Assembly (NCBI RefSeq): GCF_021502575.1
Contig: NZ_JAKFGN010000001.1
Coordinates: forward strand, 744,001 to 808,000
Source of the DNA: Bradyrhizobium sp. G127
GTDB lineage: Bacteria > Pseudomonadota > Alphaproteobacteria > Rhizobiales > Xanthobacteraceae
DNA: 64,000 nucleotides
Direction: 5' to 3'
Shown: in pieces, positions 38,387-47,383 of the stretch
Position numbering within the stretch: position 1 is the first letter of the stretch
Layout: every line of letters begins with the position of its first letter
Made by a program: the position numbers and the translations under genes
The notes under the pieces: model-generated
Told to the model about the DNA's origin: nothing
The model's database searches: none
What the model saw: the letters and a program-made list of their open reading frames with translations, nothing else

Positions 38387-38857
38387 CTACCAGCGCCATT
38401 GTCCCTCATCCGTCCAGCGGGAGCGATAGCCGACAAGGCGCATCCAGCGGGTGACGATCTGGTCGAATCCCGTCACGTAATCGCAGCTGGTGTCGCGCGT
38501 CAATTTTGTATCCGCCTTGACGTCGCCGAAGGTTTTCTCGCTGGCGTATGAAAACAGTTGTAGCGGCTTCGACGGATCGTTGATTTCGGCGCGGTTGGAG
38601 ATCACGTCGCGATCCAGCTTGTTGTAAACCACGCATGGAGTGCTGGCATAAGTCCGGCGCTGCTCGTCGACGATGACGCGCGCGTTGTCCGGCGGCTGCA
38701 CGATTTTGTAGGACAGCAGGCTCGCAGCCGCAGCGAGCAGCGCAACGAGACATACGCCGGTCAGAATCAGCCAGATCCGGCGCGGCTGTCCTGCTTCACT
38801 TGCGGCTGTCGGCGGCATCAACTCGACAATGGCATGACGGTGAAAATGTTCCGGCAA
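38387..38857 (-). CDS. Single-pass membrane protein of unknown function
   Basis: 156 residues. One membrane helix (WLILTGVCLVALLAAAASLLSY, about residues 29-50) anchors a C-terminal periplasmic domain with two cysteines (TPCVVYNKLD and TSCDYVTGF) that could form a disulfide. The end of the protein is rich in Trp and Arg. I do not recognise the family. Confidence 0.5.
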   Translation of the reverse strand: MPEHFHRHAIVELMPPTAASEAGQPRRIWLILTGVCLVALLAAAASLLSYKIVQPPDNARVIVDEQRRTYASTPCVVYNKLDRDVISNRAEINDPSKPLQLFSYASEKTFGDVKADTKLTRDTSCDYVTGFDQIVTRWMRLVGYRSRWTDEGQWRW

Positions 38858-38928
38858 AATGGTTCAGCGAAAAGATACCAATGCTGCGGCGACGAGATGC
38901 TCGCCGCAGCGCCCGGCACACTTGATCT

Positions 38929-39951
38929 CTATTCAGGCTTGATCTTGGCGAATTCGGCGACCTTGCCCCACTTCTCGGTCTCGGAAATGACGAAGGCCTG
39001 CATTTCTTCGGGCGTGTTGCCGATCGGCTCGCCGCCCAGCTTGCGAATGCGCTCGATGCCTTCAGGCGATTTGATGTGCTTGATGATGCTGGCGTTGAGA
39101 CGGGTGATGATGTCCTTCGGCACCTTCGCCGGCGCGGCCACGGTGAACCACGAGGCGGCATCATAGCCCTTCACGGTTTCACCGATCGGCGGAATGTTCG
39201 GCAGCAGCGGCCAGCGCTCGGCGGTGGAGACCGCGAGCGGACGCACGTTGCCATTCTCGGCGAAGGGAAGCACCGCGGGCAGGTTGTCGATCATGACATG
39301 GACGCGACCCGCCACCAGGTCGGTCAGGGCCGGGGCGCTGCCTTTATAGGGGACATGCACGATGTCGATGCCGGTCATCGACTTGAACAGTTCGGTGGCG
39401 AGATGCGCCGTGCTGCCGAGGCCGGGTGTGCCGTAGAAAAGCTGTCCGGGCTTTGATTTGGCCAGCGCGATGAATTCCGCGACGGTTTTCGCCGGCACCT
39501 CGGGGTTGACCGACATCAGGTTCGGGACGCGGGCGATGATGGTGACCGGCTGGATGTCCTTGATCGGATCGTAGGGCATGTTCTTCTGAACATACTTGTT
39601 GATCGCATGGGTACCGGGCGTGCCGACGATGAAGGTGTATCCGTCGGGGTCAGACTTCGCGACAAAATCGGCGGCGATATTGCCGCCTGCGCCCGGCTTG
39701 TTCTCGACGACGAACTGCTGACCGTATTCTTCCGAGAGTTTCTGGGCAACGAGACGCCCGAGAATGTCGGTGGTGCCGCCGGCGGCGAAAGGCACGACGA
39801 ATTTGACGGGACGGTCGGGCCATCCGGCGGCCTTCGAGGCGCGGCTCAGGAATGGCGTGGCGGCAAATGCTGCTGCGCCGCCGGCAAGAACAGAGCGGCG
39901 AGTCACGTGCGCGATAGAAAGAGGTTGCGCGGAAGCGGGTCGCTTGGACAT
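38929..39951 (-). CDS. TTT/Bug family substrate-binding protein
   Basis: 340 residues from the ATG at 39951; the open frame upstream is not signal-like. A Tat-like signal TRRSVLAGGAAAFAATPFLSRA precedes the mature domain. Family landmarks are VKFVVPFAAGGTTDILGRL, VENKPGAGGNIAADFVAKSDPDGYTF and VPYKGSAPALTDLVAGRV. It would bind a carboxylate in the periplasm for a tricarboxylate-type transporter, but no TctA/TctB genes are adjacent. Confidence 0.85.
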   Translation of the reverse strand: MSKRPASAQPLSIAHVTRRSVLAGGAAAFAATPFLSRASKAAGWPDRPVKFVVPFAAGGTTDILGRLVAQKLSEEYGQQFVVENKPGAGGNIAADFVAKSDPDGYTFIVGTPGTHAINKYVQKNMPYDPIKDIQPVTIIARVPNLMSVNPEVPAKTVAEFIALAKSKPGQLFYGTPGLGSTAHLATELFKSMTGIDIVHVPYKGSAPALTDLVAGRVHVMIDNLPAVLPFAENGNVRPLAVSTAERWPLLPNIPPIGETVKGYDAASWFTVAAPAKVPKDIITRLNASIIKHIKSPEGIERIRKLGGEPIGNTPEEMQAFVISETEKWGKVAEFAKIKPE

Positions 39952-40134
39952 GAGTTGGAATTCTCCCAATAGAGTGCCCGAAGGCATGTTCTTCGTTGTT
40001 TCGATGAATGCTAAACGCCAATAGCGACAACTCTTACGGCATGCCCGCTGCATTGACTATTGTGCGGTGCAGCTAACTTTGGCCGCTCGTGTCGCAAGAC
40101 TTCGGTTCCAGCTCATACCTAGGTCTAACAGACG

Positions 40135-40163
40135 GGCCGAACGGATGATTTTGCCGTTCGGCC
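40135..40163 (+). promoter_or_regulatory. 10-bp hairpin in the leader of the TAXI-TRAP binding-protein gene
   Basis: GGCCGAACGG / CCGTTCGGCC, perfect stem with a 9-base loop ATGATTTTG, 60 bases before the start codon at 40223. It may be an mRNA stabiliser, attenuator or operator. Confidence 0.35.
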
Positions 40164-40222
40164 GGGTTGACCGCGCCCGCTCGTCCGTCCACTTTCCGGC
40201 CAAATTCAAACAAGGAATCCCA

Positions 40223-41170
40223 ATGAAAAAGAAACTACTCGCTGCCGTTGCCCTCGCTGCCACGTCGCTGTCCGCGCCAGCCGCTCATGCCCAGCAATTC
40301 ATCAATATTCTGACCGGCGGAACGTCGGGCGTATACTACCCGCTCGGGGTCGCCATCGGCAAAATCTACGGCGACAAGATTTCCGGCGTGAAGACCCAGG
40401 TGCAGGCCACCAAGGCGTCGGTCGAAAATCTCAATCTGATCGAGCAGGGCCGCGGTGAACTTGCTTTCACCCTGGGCGATTCGCTGAAGGCTGCCGTGGA
40501 TGGCGACGAGGAAGCGGGCTTCAAGAAGCCGCTCACCAAGCTGCGCACGCTCGGCGCGATTTATCCGAACTACATTCAGATCGTCGCCACTGCCGACAGC
40601 GGCATCAAGACGCTGGCCGATCTCAAGGGCAAGACGCTCTCGGTCGGCGCGCCGAAGTCCGGCACCGAACTCAATGCGCGCGCAATCCTGAAAGCCGCGG
40701 GACTTGAGTACAAGGATCTCGGCAAGATCGAATACCTGCCGTTCGCCGAATCCGTCGACCTGATGAAGAACCGCCAGCTCAATGCGACCTTGCAATCGGC
40801 GGGCCTCGGCGTGGCCTCGTTGAAGGATCTCTCCAGTTCGAGCGAGATCAATGTTGTGTCGGTGCCGAAAGCCGTCGTCGACAAGATCGGACCTCCTTTC
40901 GTCTCCGTCGTCATTCCGGCCAACACCTATACCGGCCAGAAGGAAGACGTGCCGACCGCGGCGGTGGTGAACTATCTCGTCACCAGTTCGGCGGTGTCCG
41001 ACGATCTTGCTTATCAGATGACCAAGCTGATCTTCGAGTCGCTGCCGGAACTGGCGAACTCGCATGTCGCCGGCAAGGACATCAAGCTGGAGACCGCGGC
41101 AACTGGCAGTCCGGCGCCGCTGCATCCGGGCGCGATCCGCTACTACAAGGAAAAAGGCCTTATCAAGTAA
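40223..41170 (+). CDS. TAXI family TRAP transporter substrate-binding protein
   Basis: 315 residues from the ATG at 40223 (AAGGAA upstream); the earlier frame start at 40067 is rejected because the signal peptide begins at MKKKLLAAVALAATSLSAPAAHAQ. The mature start FINILTGGTSGVYYPLG is the TAXI hallmark, followed by TKASVENLNLIEQGRGELAF. It would capture an acid, often glutamate-like or C4 in this family, for the fused DctQM permease 200 bases downstream. This is one of the few binding proteins in the window with its own permease. Confidence 0.9.
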   Translation: MKKKLLAAVALAATSLSAPAAHAQQFINILTGGTSGVYYPLGVAIGKIYGDKISGVKTQVQATKASVENLNLIEQGRGELAFTLGDSLKAAVDGDEEAGFKKPLTKLRTLGAIYPNYIQIVATADSGIKTLADLKGKTLSVGAPKSGTELNARAILKAAGLEYKDLGKIEYLPFAESVDLMKNRQLNATLQSAGLGVASLKDLSSSSEINVVSVPKAVVDKIGPPFVSVVIPANTYTGQKEDVPTAAVVNYLVTSSAVSDDLAYQMTKLIFESLPELANSHVAGKDIKLETAATGSPAPLHPGAIRYYKEKGLIK

Positions 41171-41212
41171 GACTGAGATCGCGGGCGCAGGTTCGCAAGA
41201 TACATTAAGGGT

Positions 41213-41297
41213 GTCATGGCCGGGCTTGACCCGGCCATCCATCTTTAAAAAGCATCTTACGGAATAGATGGATGCGCGGGTCAAGCCCGCGCATGAC
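41213..41297. repeat. Y-shaped palindromic intergenic repeat
   Basis: Two 31-base arms (41213-41243 and 41267-41297) are inverted relative to each other. Each arm is itself a hairpin: GGCCGGG-CTTGA-CCCGGCC (41218-41236) and GCGCGGG-TCAAG-CCCGCGC (41274-41292). The few differences between arms are paired GC-to-CG swaps that keep each hairpin intact. This type is abundant in Bradyrhizobium-like genomes. Confidence 0.75.
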
Positions 41298-41370
41298 GAA
41301 TTGAGGAAGTTGCCAGCGCGGTGCTTTATTGAGGTGTCGTCTGGAACGGCGGCGGTGGGGATTGACGACA

Positions 41371-43485
41371 ATGGTTTACGAGCACGGCACCGAAGAAAAA
41401 ATCAAAGTCGAACTCGACAATTTCGAGCACGGCTTTCCGGAAGGCTTCGGCCCCGGCGCGTGGGGCCATCTCGCCTATGTGGTCGGCATCTGCTTTGCGG
41501 TGTTCCAGCTCATCGTCGCGGCGTGGAATTTCCTGCCCAGCCAGGCGGTGCGCGGCATCCATGTCGGCTTCCTGCTGCTCCTGACGTTTGGCCTGATCGG
41601 CAATTTCACCGCGAAGACAAACCTGCAGCGTGCCGCCGGGTGGGCCATCGGTGCGATCGGATTCTTCTGCGGACTCTATCAGTACATTTTCTATGCCGAC
41701 CTCATTCAGCGCGACGGCGATCCAACCCGGCTCGACCTGGTGGTCGGTACGGTGCTGGGCATTCTGATTTTTGAAGGCGTGCGCCGGATGATGGGGCTCG
41801 CCCTTCCTTTGATGTGCGGCGCGTGTCTGCTGTATTGGGCGTTCGGCCAGTATCTGCCATCGCCGCTGAATCACCGCGGCTACGACTTCGACCAGATCGT
41901 CACCCATCTGTCCTACGGTACCGAAGGCTTCTATGGCGTGCCGATCTATGTCTCGGCAACCTACATCTTCCTGTTCATCCTGTTCGGCTCGTTCCTCGAA
42001 CGCGCCGGCATGATCAAGCTGTTCACCGACGTGTCGCTTGGCCTGTTCGGCGGCACCCGCGGCGGCCCGGCGAAAGTCGCTGTGGTCGCGTCCGGCATGA
42101 TGGGCACAATCTCGGGCTCCGGCGTCGCCAACGTGGTGACTGTCGGCCAGTTCACGATCCCGCTGATGATCAAGTTCGGTTATCGCCGCGCGTTCGCCGC
42201 GGGCGTCGAGGCCACCGCCTCGATGGGCGGACAGATCATGCCGCCGGTGATGGGCGCGGTCGCCTTCATCATGGCGGAGACGCTGGGCGTCGACTACTCG
42301 GTGATCGTGAAAGCTGCCGTCATTCCGGCAGTGCTGTACTTCGCCTCCGCGTTCTGGATGGTGCATCTCGAAGCCGGCAAGCATGGCCTCACCGGCATGA
42401 AGAAGGACGAGATCCCGAGCGCTTTGAAAGCGCTGATCGATCGCTGGTATCTGGTGTTGCCGCTCGCCGCGCTGGTGTTCATGCTGTTTGAGGGTTTCAC
42501 GCCGCTCTATGCGGGATCGATGGGCCTCGCGCTCACGGTGGCGCTGATCCTCGGCGCCAGCATCGTGCTCGGCTTCTCGAACCTGGCGCTGCGCTACGTG
42601 TTCTGGATCGGCCTCGCGCTGATCGCCGGATCGCTGTTCCGCAACGGCAGTTCGGTCGACATTCGTTATGTCGCGGCGGTTGTTGCGGCCCTGGTCGCCA
42701 TCGCGGCGTTCACGCAAGGCGGACGCGCCACTTTGGCCGCCTGCCGCGACTCGCTGGCGGAGAGTTCGAAGTCGGCGCTGACCGTGGGCATGGCCTGCGC
42801 CATCGTCGGCACCATCATCGGCATGATGACCCAGACCGGCGTCGGCACCATTTTTGGTAGCTGGGTGATCGGCCTCGGCGAGAAGAGCCTGTTCCTCGCG
42901 CTCATCATGACCATGCTGCTGTCGATCGTGCTCGGCACCGGCATTCCGACCATCCCAACCTACATCATCGTCGCGGCGCTGGCGGCGCCCGCGCTCGCCA
43001 AGCTCGGGGTGCCGCTGATTATCAGCCACATGTTCGCGTTCTACTACGGCATCATGGCCGACCTCTCGCCGCCGGTGGCGCTGGCGGCGCTGGCCGCCGC
43101 ACCCATTGCGAAGGAAAATCCCGACAAGATCGGCTGGGAAGCGATGCGCATCGCGCTGGCGGGCTACGTGATCCCGTTCATCGCGGTGTATTCGCCGGCG
43201 CTGATGTTGCAGAACGGCGATCCGATGCAGGCGAAACTCGGCTTTTACGGCGCGGTCGTCTATGCGACGGTCAAGGCGCTGGTCGCCATCGGCCTGTTCG
43301 GCATGGTCGCCATCGGCTACCTGTTCACGCGGATGACCGTGGTCGAGCGGATCGTGAGCTTTGTCGCGGCATTGTTGCTGCTGGGCGAGTTCGTCTACAG
43401 CGACGAACTCGGCTTTGTTCTCGCGATCGCCGCCGTGATCTGGCAGTGGCGCAAGAAGCCGGCACAGGTAGTGGTACCAGCCTGA
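41371..43485 (+). CDS. TRAP transporter permease, fused small and large subunits (DctQM-like)
   Basis: 704 residues from the ATG at 41371. The N-terminal four-helix part (to about residue 175, including HVGFLLLLTFGLIG and FCGLYQYIFYADLIQRDG) corresponds to DctQ. The rest is the large DctM channel, with FGSFLERAGMIKLF, GGPAKVAVVASGMMGTISGSGVANVVTVG and EATASMGGQIMPPVMGA. Transport is driven by the ion gradient and a binding protein rather than ATP. The fused form goes with TAXI-type binding proteins, as found just upstream. A DUF1850-TPR gene follows by 21 bases. Confidence 0.9.
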   Translation: MVYEHGTEEKIKVELDNFEHGFPEGFGPGAWGHLAYVVGICFAVFQLIVAAWNFLPSQAVRGIHVGFLLLLTFGLIGNFTAKTNLQRAAGWAIGAIGFFCGLYQYIFYADLIQRDGDPTRLDLVVGTVLGILIFEGVRRMMGLALPLMCGACLLYWAFGQYLPSPLNHRGYDFDQIVTHLSYGTEGFYGVPIYVSATYIFLFILFGSFLERAGMIKLFTDVSLGLFGGTRGGPAKVAVVASGMMGTISGSGVANVVTVGQFTIPLMIKFGYRRAFAAGVEATASMGGQIMPPVMGAVAFIMAETLGVDYSVIVKAAVIPAVLYFASAFWMVHLEAGKHGLTGMKKDEIPSALKALIDRWYLVLPLAALVFMLFEGFTPLYAGSMGLALTVALILGASIVLGFSNLALRYVFWIGLALIAGSLFRNGSSVDIRYVAAVVAALVAIAAFTQGGRATLAACRDSLAESSKSALTVGMACAIVGTIIGMMTQTGVGTIFGSWVIGLGEKSLFLALIMTMLLSIVLGTGIPTIPTYIIVAALAAPALAKLGVPLIISHMFAFYYGIMADLSPPVALAALAAAPIAKENPDKIGWEAMRIALAGYVIPFIAVYSPALMLQNGDPMQAKLGFYGAVVYATVKALVAIGLFGMVAIGYLFTRMTVVERIVSFVAALLLLGEFVYSDELGFVLAIAAVIWQWRKKPAQVVVPA

Positions 43486-43506
43486 TCTGTCTCGTGAGGT
43501 GATCTC

Positions 43507-44754
43507 GTGGGTCTCTGCCTTGCCACTGCGGGCGTTGTGAAGTCGCTGGCGGTGGCGTCGTTCATGCTGTCGTGGACGCATTCGGTCGAGCAGACCGAGT
43601 GGCAGGAAGACTGGCGCGTCACGCCACAGGGCCTCGAAATCGTCGAAGCCCGGGTCAAGGGTTCGGGCGCAGGCATGGAGCCGCCGCCGGAGGCGCGGCT
43701 GATCGGCGGCTGGTTTCGCTGGAAGCCGCAATTGCCGGTGTTGCCCGAGTTAGCCCTTGGCAATTCCGGCATGGCCGGCGAGTGGCGGTTCTGCACCGGC
43801 GGCGTCTGCCGGACGTTCTCGGACATTCTCGGCACACCGGCGGGCACCAATGTCACAACCATGCGCGCCTGCGATACGCCGGAGCTCGCTCCGGGCAAGA
43901 TCGACAGCGGCGCGGCCGCAGCGCCGATGGCCAACAGCGCCATTGTCGCGGAACATGTGGCCGTCGTGATCGCGCGTGCCCGCGCCAGTCATGCGAAAGG
44001 CGACTATGACCGCGCCCGTGTGGATGCCGACGAGGCCGCTCGCCTCGATCCGCGGAGCAGCGAGGCGCTGACGGTTCGTGCCGATGCGCTGGCCGGCGCA
44101 AAGCATTACGACAAGGCCATCGACGACTACGACGCGGCGATCCGGCTCGATCCCAACAACGCGCGGCTGTTCGCGCTGCGCGCGGCGGCCTTTGCGTCGA
44201 TGCGTGAGCCGCGGCTTGCCGTGCGCGACTACACCGAATCCATTCGCCTGAACCCGAAGGAGATGCAGACCTATATCGAGCGCGCGGCGGTCTTCAAGAA
44301 GGTCCGGCGTTTCGATCTGGCCATCGACGACCAGTCCGAGGCCATCCGGCTCAATCCGGCATCGGCCGAACTGTACGACAGCCGGGGCCAGACCTACGCC
44401 CACAATAATGCCTACGACCGCGCCATCGCGGATTACAACGAGGCGATCCGGCTGCGTCCGGCGGCAACCTTCTACCTGAACCGCGGCATGGCCTATCAGC
44501 TCAAGGGTGATCTCGATCCCGCCATCGCCGACTACGACAAGGTGATCGAGCTCGATGGCAAGCTGGCGCTGGCCTACAACAACCGCGGAATGGCGCTGCG
44601 GGCCAAGGGCAATCGCCCGCGCGCGCTGGCGGATTTTACCACGGCCATCAGGCTCGACCCGGACCTCGACGTCGCGGTGGCGCATCGCAAGGACCTGGCG
44701 CGCGAAATCGAGCGGATCGGTGCGCAGATGCCGCTGAAGGGGAAGCAAAATTGA
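43507..44754 (+). CDS. DUF1850-TPR fusion protein
   Basis: 415 residues from a GTG at 43507 with GTGAGGTGAT upstream. The N-terminal part, about residues 23-115, matches the DUF1850 pattern (HSVEQTEWQEDWRVTPQGLEIVEARVKGSGAGMEPPP), a domain that usually follows TAXI-TRAP permeases as a short separate protein. From about residue 148 there are roughly seven TPR units with the repeated pattern AI-DYD-AIRLDP. The N-terminus is hydrophobic, suggesting export or anchoring. The TPR region may mediate protein contacts with the transporter; its function is unknown. Confidence 0.75.
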   Translation: MGLCLATAGVVKSLAVASFMLSWTHSVEQTEWQEDWRVTPQGLEIVEARVKGSGAGMEPPPEARLIGGWFRWKPQLPVLPELALGNSGMAGEWRFCTGGVCRTFSDILGTPAGTNVTTMRACDTPELAPGKIDSGAAAAPMANSAIVAEHVAVVIARARASHAKGDYDRARVDADEAARLDPRSSEALTVRADALAGAKHYDKAIDDYDAAIRLDPNNARLFALRAAAFASMREPRLAVRDYTESIRLNPKEMQTYIERAAVFKKVRRFDLAIDDQSEAIRLNPASAELYDSRGQTYAHNNAYDRAIADYNEAIRLRPAATFYLNRGMAYQLKGDLDPAIADYDKVIELDGKLALAYNNRGMALRAKGNRPRALADFTTAIRLDPDLDVAVAHRKDLAREIERIGAQMPLKGKQN

Positions 44755-44803
44755 CTCAACTCAAGACGCGGCAAACTCCTGTATGCTCAAGTTAAAAAGC
44801 TTT

Positions 44804-44837
44804 GCCTTCATCCCCTCCGCAAACGGGGAGAGAAGGC
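44804..44837. repeat. Hairpin in the propionyl-CoA synthetase leader
   Basis: GCCTTC ... GAAGGC outer stem with CCCC ... GGGG inner stem, ending 26 bases before the start codon at 44864. It resembles the CCTCTCCC/GGGAGAGG family seen at 61190-61220. It may affect translation or be an old repeat copy. Confidence 0.4.
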
Positions 44838-44863
44838 AGGAAGTCGCCCACCGGGAGAGAACA

Positions 44864-46771
44864 ATGAGTAACAATTCCAGCCGCTACGCCGAGGTTCACG
44901 CGCGTTCACTGCGCGATCCCGAAGGCTTCTGGGGCGAGGCGGCGCGCGAGATCGACTGGATCGAACCGGCGAAGAAAGTGTTCGATCCCTCGATGGGTCT
45001 CTACGGCCGCTGGTTCGCGGGCGCGGTGGTCAACACCTGCTACAACGCGCTGGACCGTCATGTCGCGGGCGGCCGCGCCAATCAGATCGCGCTGATTCAC
45101 GATTCGCCGCTGACCAACACGATCACCAAACTTACCTATGCGGAATTGCTGCACGAGGTACAGACACTCGCCGCCGTGATGCAGGATTTCGGCGTGGTGA
45201 AGGGCGACCGCGTCATTCTTTACATGCCGATGGTGCCGCAGGCGATGGTGGCGATGCTGGCCTGCGCGCGGATCGGCGCTATTCACTCGGTGGTGTTCGG
45301 CGGTTTCGCGGCGAAAGAACTCGCCACCCGCATCGAAGACGCGGAGCCGAAGCTCATTCTCTCCGCAAGCTGCGGCATCGAGCCCGGCCGCATCGTCAAA
45401 TACAAGCCGCTGCTGGATGAGGCGATCAGTCTCTCTCGCGTCAAGCCGCAGGCCTGCATCATCCTGCAACGTCCGCAGCAGACCTGCGATCTGATCAAGG
45501 GCCGCGATCACGACTGGAACGAGTTGCGCGACGCCGCGATCAAGGCGAAGAAGTCTGCCGTCTGCGTGCCGGTGCTGGCAACCGATCCGCTCTACATTCT
45601 CTATACGTCGGGCACCACCGGAAAACCCAAGGGCGTGGTGCGCGACAACGGCGGCCATCTGGTCGCGCTGAAGTGGTCGATGTTCAATCTCTACGGCGTG
45701 AAGCCCGGCGAGGTGTGGTGGTGCGGCTCCGACATCGGCTGGGTGGTCGGCCACAGCTACATCATCTACGCGCCGCTGTTTCACGGCGCGACGTCGATCA
45801 TGTACGAGGGCAAGCCGGTCGGCACGCCCGACGCCGGCGCATTCTGGCGGGTGATTTCCGAGCACAAGGCGGTGGCGCTGTTTACCGCGCCGACCGCGTT
45901 TCGCGCCATCAAGAAGGACGATCCGAACGGCGACTTCATCCGCAAGTACGATCTGCCGAAATTCCGCACGCTGTTTCTCGCCGGGGAACGCGCCGATCCG
46001 CCGACGGTGGAATGGGCCGAGCAGCAGTTGAGGGTGCCGGTGATCGATCACTGGTGGCAGACCGAAACCGGCTGGTGCATCGCCGGCAATCCGGTCGGCC
46101 TCGGCACGCTGCCGGTGAAGCACGGCTCGCCGACGGTGCCGATGCCCGGCTATCAGGTCGATGTGGTGGATGAAGCGGCGAAGCCGCTGCCGCCGAACAC
46201 CATGGGCTCCATCGTCATCAAGCTGCCGCTGCCGCCCGCCAACCTGCCGACGCTGTGGCAGCAGGACGAGCGCTGCAGGGAAGCGTATTTCGACGAATTC
46301 CCCGGCTACTACAAAACCTCCGACGCCGGCTACAAGGACGAGGACGGCTATATCTTTGTGATGGGCCGCACCGACGACATCATCAATGTCGCGGGGCATC
46401 GTCTTTCCACCGGCGGCATGGAGGAGGTGCTGGCGTCGCATCCCGACGTCGCCGAATGCGCCGTGCTCGGCATCAAGGACACCGTGAAGGGCGAGGTGCC
46501 CTGCGGTTTCCTCGTGCTGAAAGCGGGGGTGACCCGGCCCGTGGCCGAAATCGAGAAGGAAATCGTGGCGCTGGTGCGCGAGAAGATAGGCCCGGTGGCG
46601 GCGTTCAAGCTCGCAATCACGGTGGCGCGGCTGCCGAAGACGCGCTCGGGCAAGATCCTGCGCGGCACCATCAAGAAGATCGCCGACGGCGAGCCGTGGT
46701 CGATGCCGGCCACCATCGAGGACCCAATGGTCTTGAACGAGATTGAGACGGCGCTCAAGGACAGAGCATAA
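44864..46771 (+). CDS. prpE: Propionyl-CoA synthetase (acyl-CoA synthetase, PrpE-like)
   Basis: 635 residues from the ATG at 44864 (CGGGAGAG upstream); an earlier in-frame start at 44783 is set aside. Acetyl/propionyl-CoA synthetase landmarks: AIHSVVFGGFAAKELATRIEDAEPKLI, YTSGTTGKPKG (P-loop), GSDIGWVVGHSYIIYAPLFHG, DHWWQTETGW, YKTSDAGY, GRTDDIINVAGHRLSTG and SGKILRGT with the adenylating Lys. The GAFWRVISEHKAVALFTAPTAFRAIKKDDP stretch fits PrpE. It would activate propionate (or acetate) to the CoA ester. DUF6494 gene follows by 11 bases. Confidence 0.85.
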   Translation: MSNNSSRYAEVHARSLRDPEGFWGEAAREIDWIEPAKKVFDPSMGLYGRWFAGAVVNTCYNALDRHVAGGRANQIALIHDSPLTNTITKLTYAELLHEVQTLAAVMQDFGVVKGDRVILYMPMVPQAMVAMLACARIGAIHSVVFGGFAAKELATRIEDAEPKLILSASCGIEPGRIVKYKPLLDEAISLSRVKPQACIILQRPQQTCDLIKGRDHDWNELRDAAIKAKKSAVCVPVLATDPLYILYTSGTTGKPKGVVRDNGGHLVALKWSMFNLYGVKPGEVWWCGSDIGWVVGHSYIIYAPLFHGATSIMYEGKPVGTPDAGAFWRVISEHKAVALFTAPTAFRAIKKDDPNGDFIRKYDLPKFRTLFLAGERADPPTVEWAEQQLRVPVIDHWWQTETGWCIAGNPVGLGTLPVKHGSPTVPMPGYQVDVVDEAAKPLPPNTMGSIVIKLPLPPANLPTLWQQDERCREAYFDEFPGYYKTSDAGYKDEDGYIFVMGRTDDIINVAGHRLSTGGMEEVLASHPDVAECAVLGIKDTVKGEVPCGFLVLKAGVTRPVAEIEKEIVALVREKIGPVAAFKLAITVARLPKTRSGKILRGTIKKIADGEPWSMPATIEDPMVLNEIETALKDRA

Positions 46772-46782
46772 GGGAGGCGGCA

Positions 46783-46989
46783 ATGAACGAAGATGTCTTC
46801 AACACCAGCGTGCGAAAATTCCTCAAGCAGGTCGGTGTCACCTCGCAGCGCGAAATCGAGAAAGCTGTCCGCGAGGCCATTGCCAGTGGCCGTCTGAAGG
46901 GCAGCGAAAAGCTGCCCGCCAAGATGGTGCTCACGATCAGCGGCGTCGATCTGTCGTTCACGGTCGATGGCGAAATCGAGCTCGCCTAG
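46783..46989 (+). CDS. DUF6494 family small protein
   Basis: 68 residues: MNEDVFNTSVRKFLKQVGVTSQ, then EIEKAVREAIASG and a short beta hairpin with FTVDGEIELA. I recall this as DUF6494, a small alphaproteobacterial family without known function. GGGAGG precedes the ATG, 11 bases after prpE, so they probably share a transcript. Confidence 0.7.
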   Translation: MNEDVFNTSVRKFLKQVGVTSQREIEKAVREAIASGRLKGSEKLPAKMVLTISGVDLSFTVDGEIELA

Positions 46990-47094
46990 GCCCGAGACCC
47001 CGGCTGTTTCGTGACGTGTTCAGCCGTGACAAGGCCATTTTGGCCTTGTAAACCGCCCGCGGGCGGGCAGCGCGGTGACAAGACAGGACGTTTC

Positions 47095-47355
47095 ATGCTT
47101 TTGGGAAAGCCACGATTTACATTGGCGATCGCCGCCGCCCTGCTGCTCTCCGCCTGCGCGCAGTTCGAGCGTAACCAGCCGGTGTCCGTCACCGACGACG
47201 ACGCCTATTGCCGGGCCAATGGCGGCGAGCCGGGCTCGTCGGCCTATGCGGCCTGCCTGAAGGACCGCGATGTCGCGGCCAGCCGCGGCGGCGGGTCTCG
47301 CATCGAACGCGCTCACCGCAATCTTGCGGAAGACATGCTCAACAATCCGCGCTAA
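47095..47355 (+). CDS. Small putative lipoprotein
   Basis: 86 residues from the ATG at 47095 (AGGACG upstream). The signal RFTLAIAAALLLSACAQF contains a lipobox LSAC, so lipidation at the Cys and membrane attachment are likely. The mature part has one conserved-looking segment, DDDAYCRANGGEPGSSAYAACLKDRD, with two cysteines. It has no recognised domain. Confidence 0.6.
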   Translation: MLLGKPRFTLAIAAALLLSACAQFERNQPVSVTDDDAYCRANGGEPGSSAYAACLKDRDVAASRGGGSRIERAHRNLAEDMLNNPR

Positions 47356-47383
47356 TGCTGCGCGCATCATCGAAGGACGTTTC

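Noticed and set aside
41326-43731. 801-codon minus-strand open frame opposite the TRAP permease
   Set aside because: Codon-shadow of a GC-rich membrane gene; His/Arg/Asp-rich, no domain and no ribosome site. The plus-strand DctQM is certain.
44906-46783. 625-codon minus-strand frame opposite prpE
   Set aside because: Shadow of the propionyl-CoA synthetase gene; no recognisable protein features.
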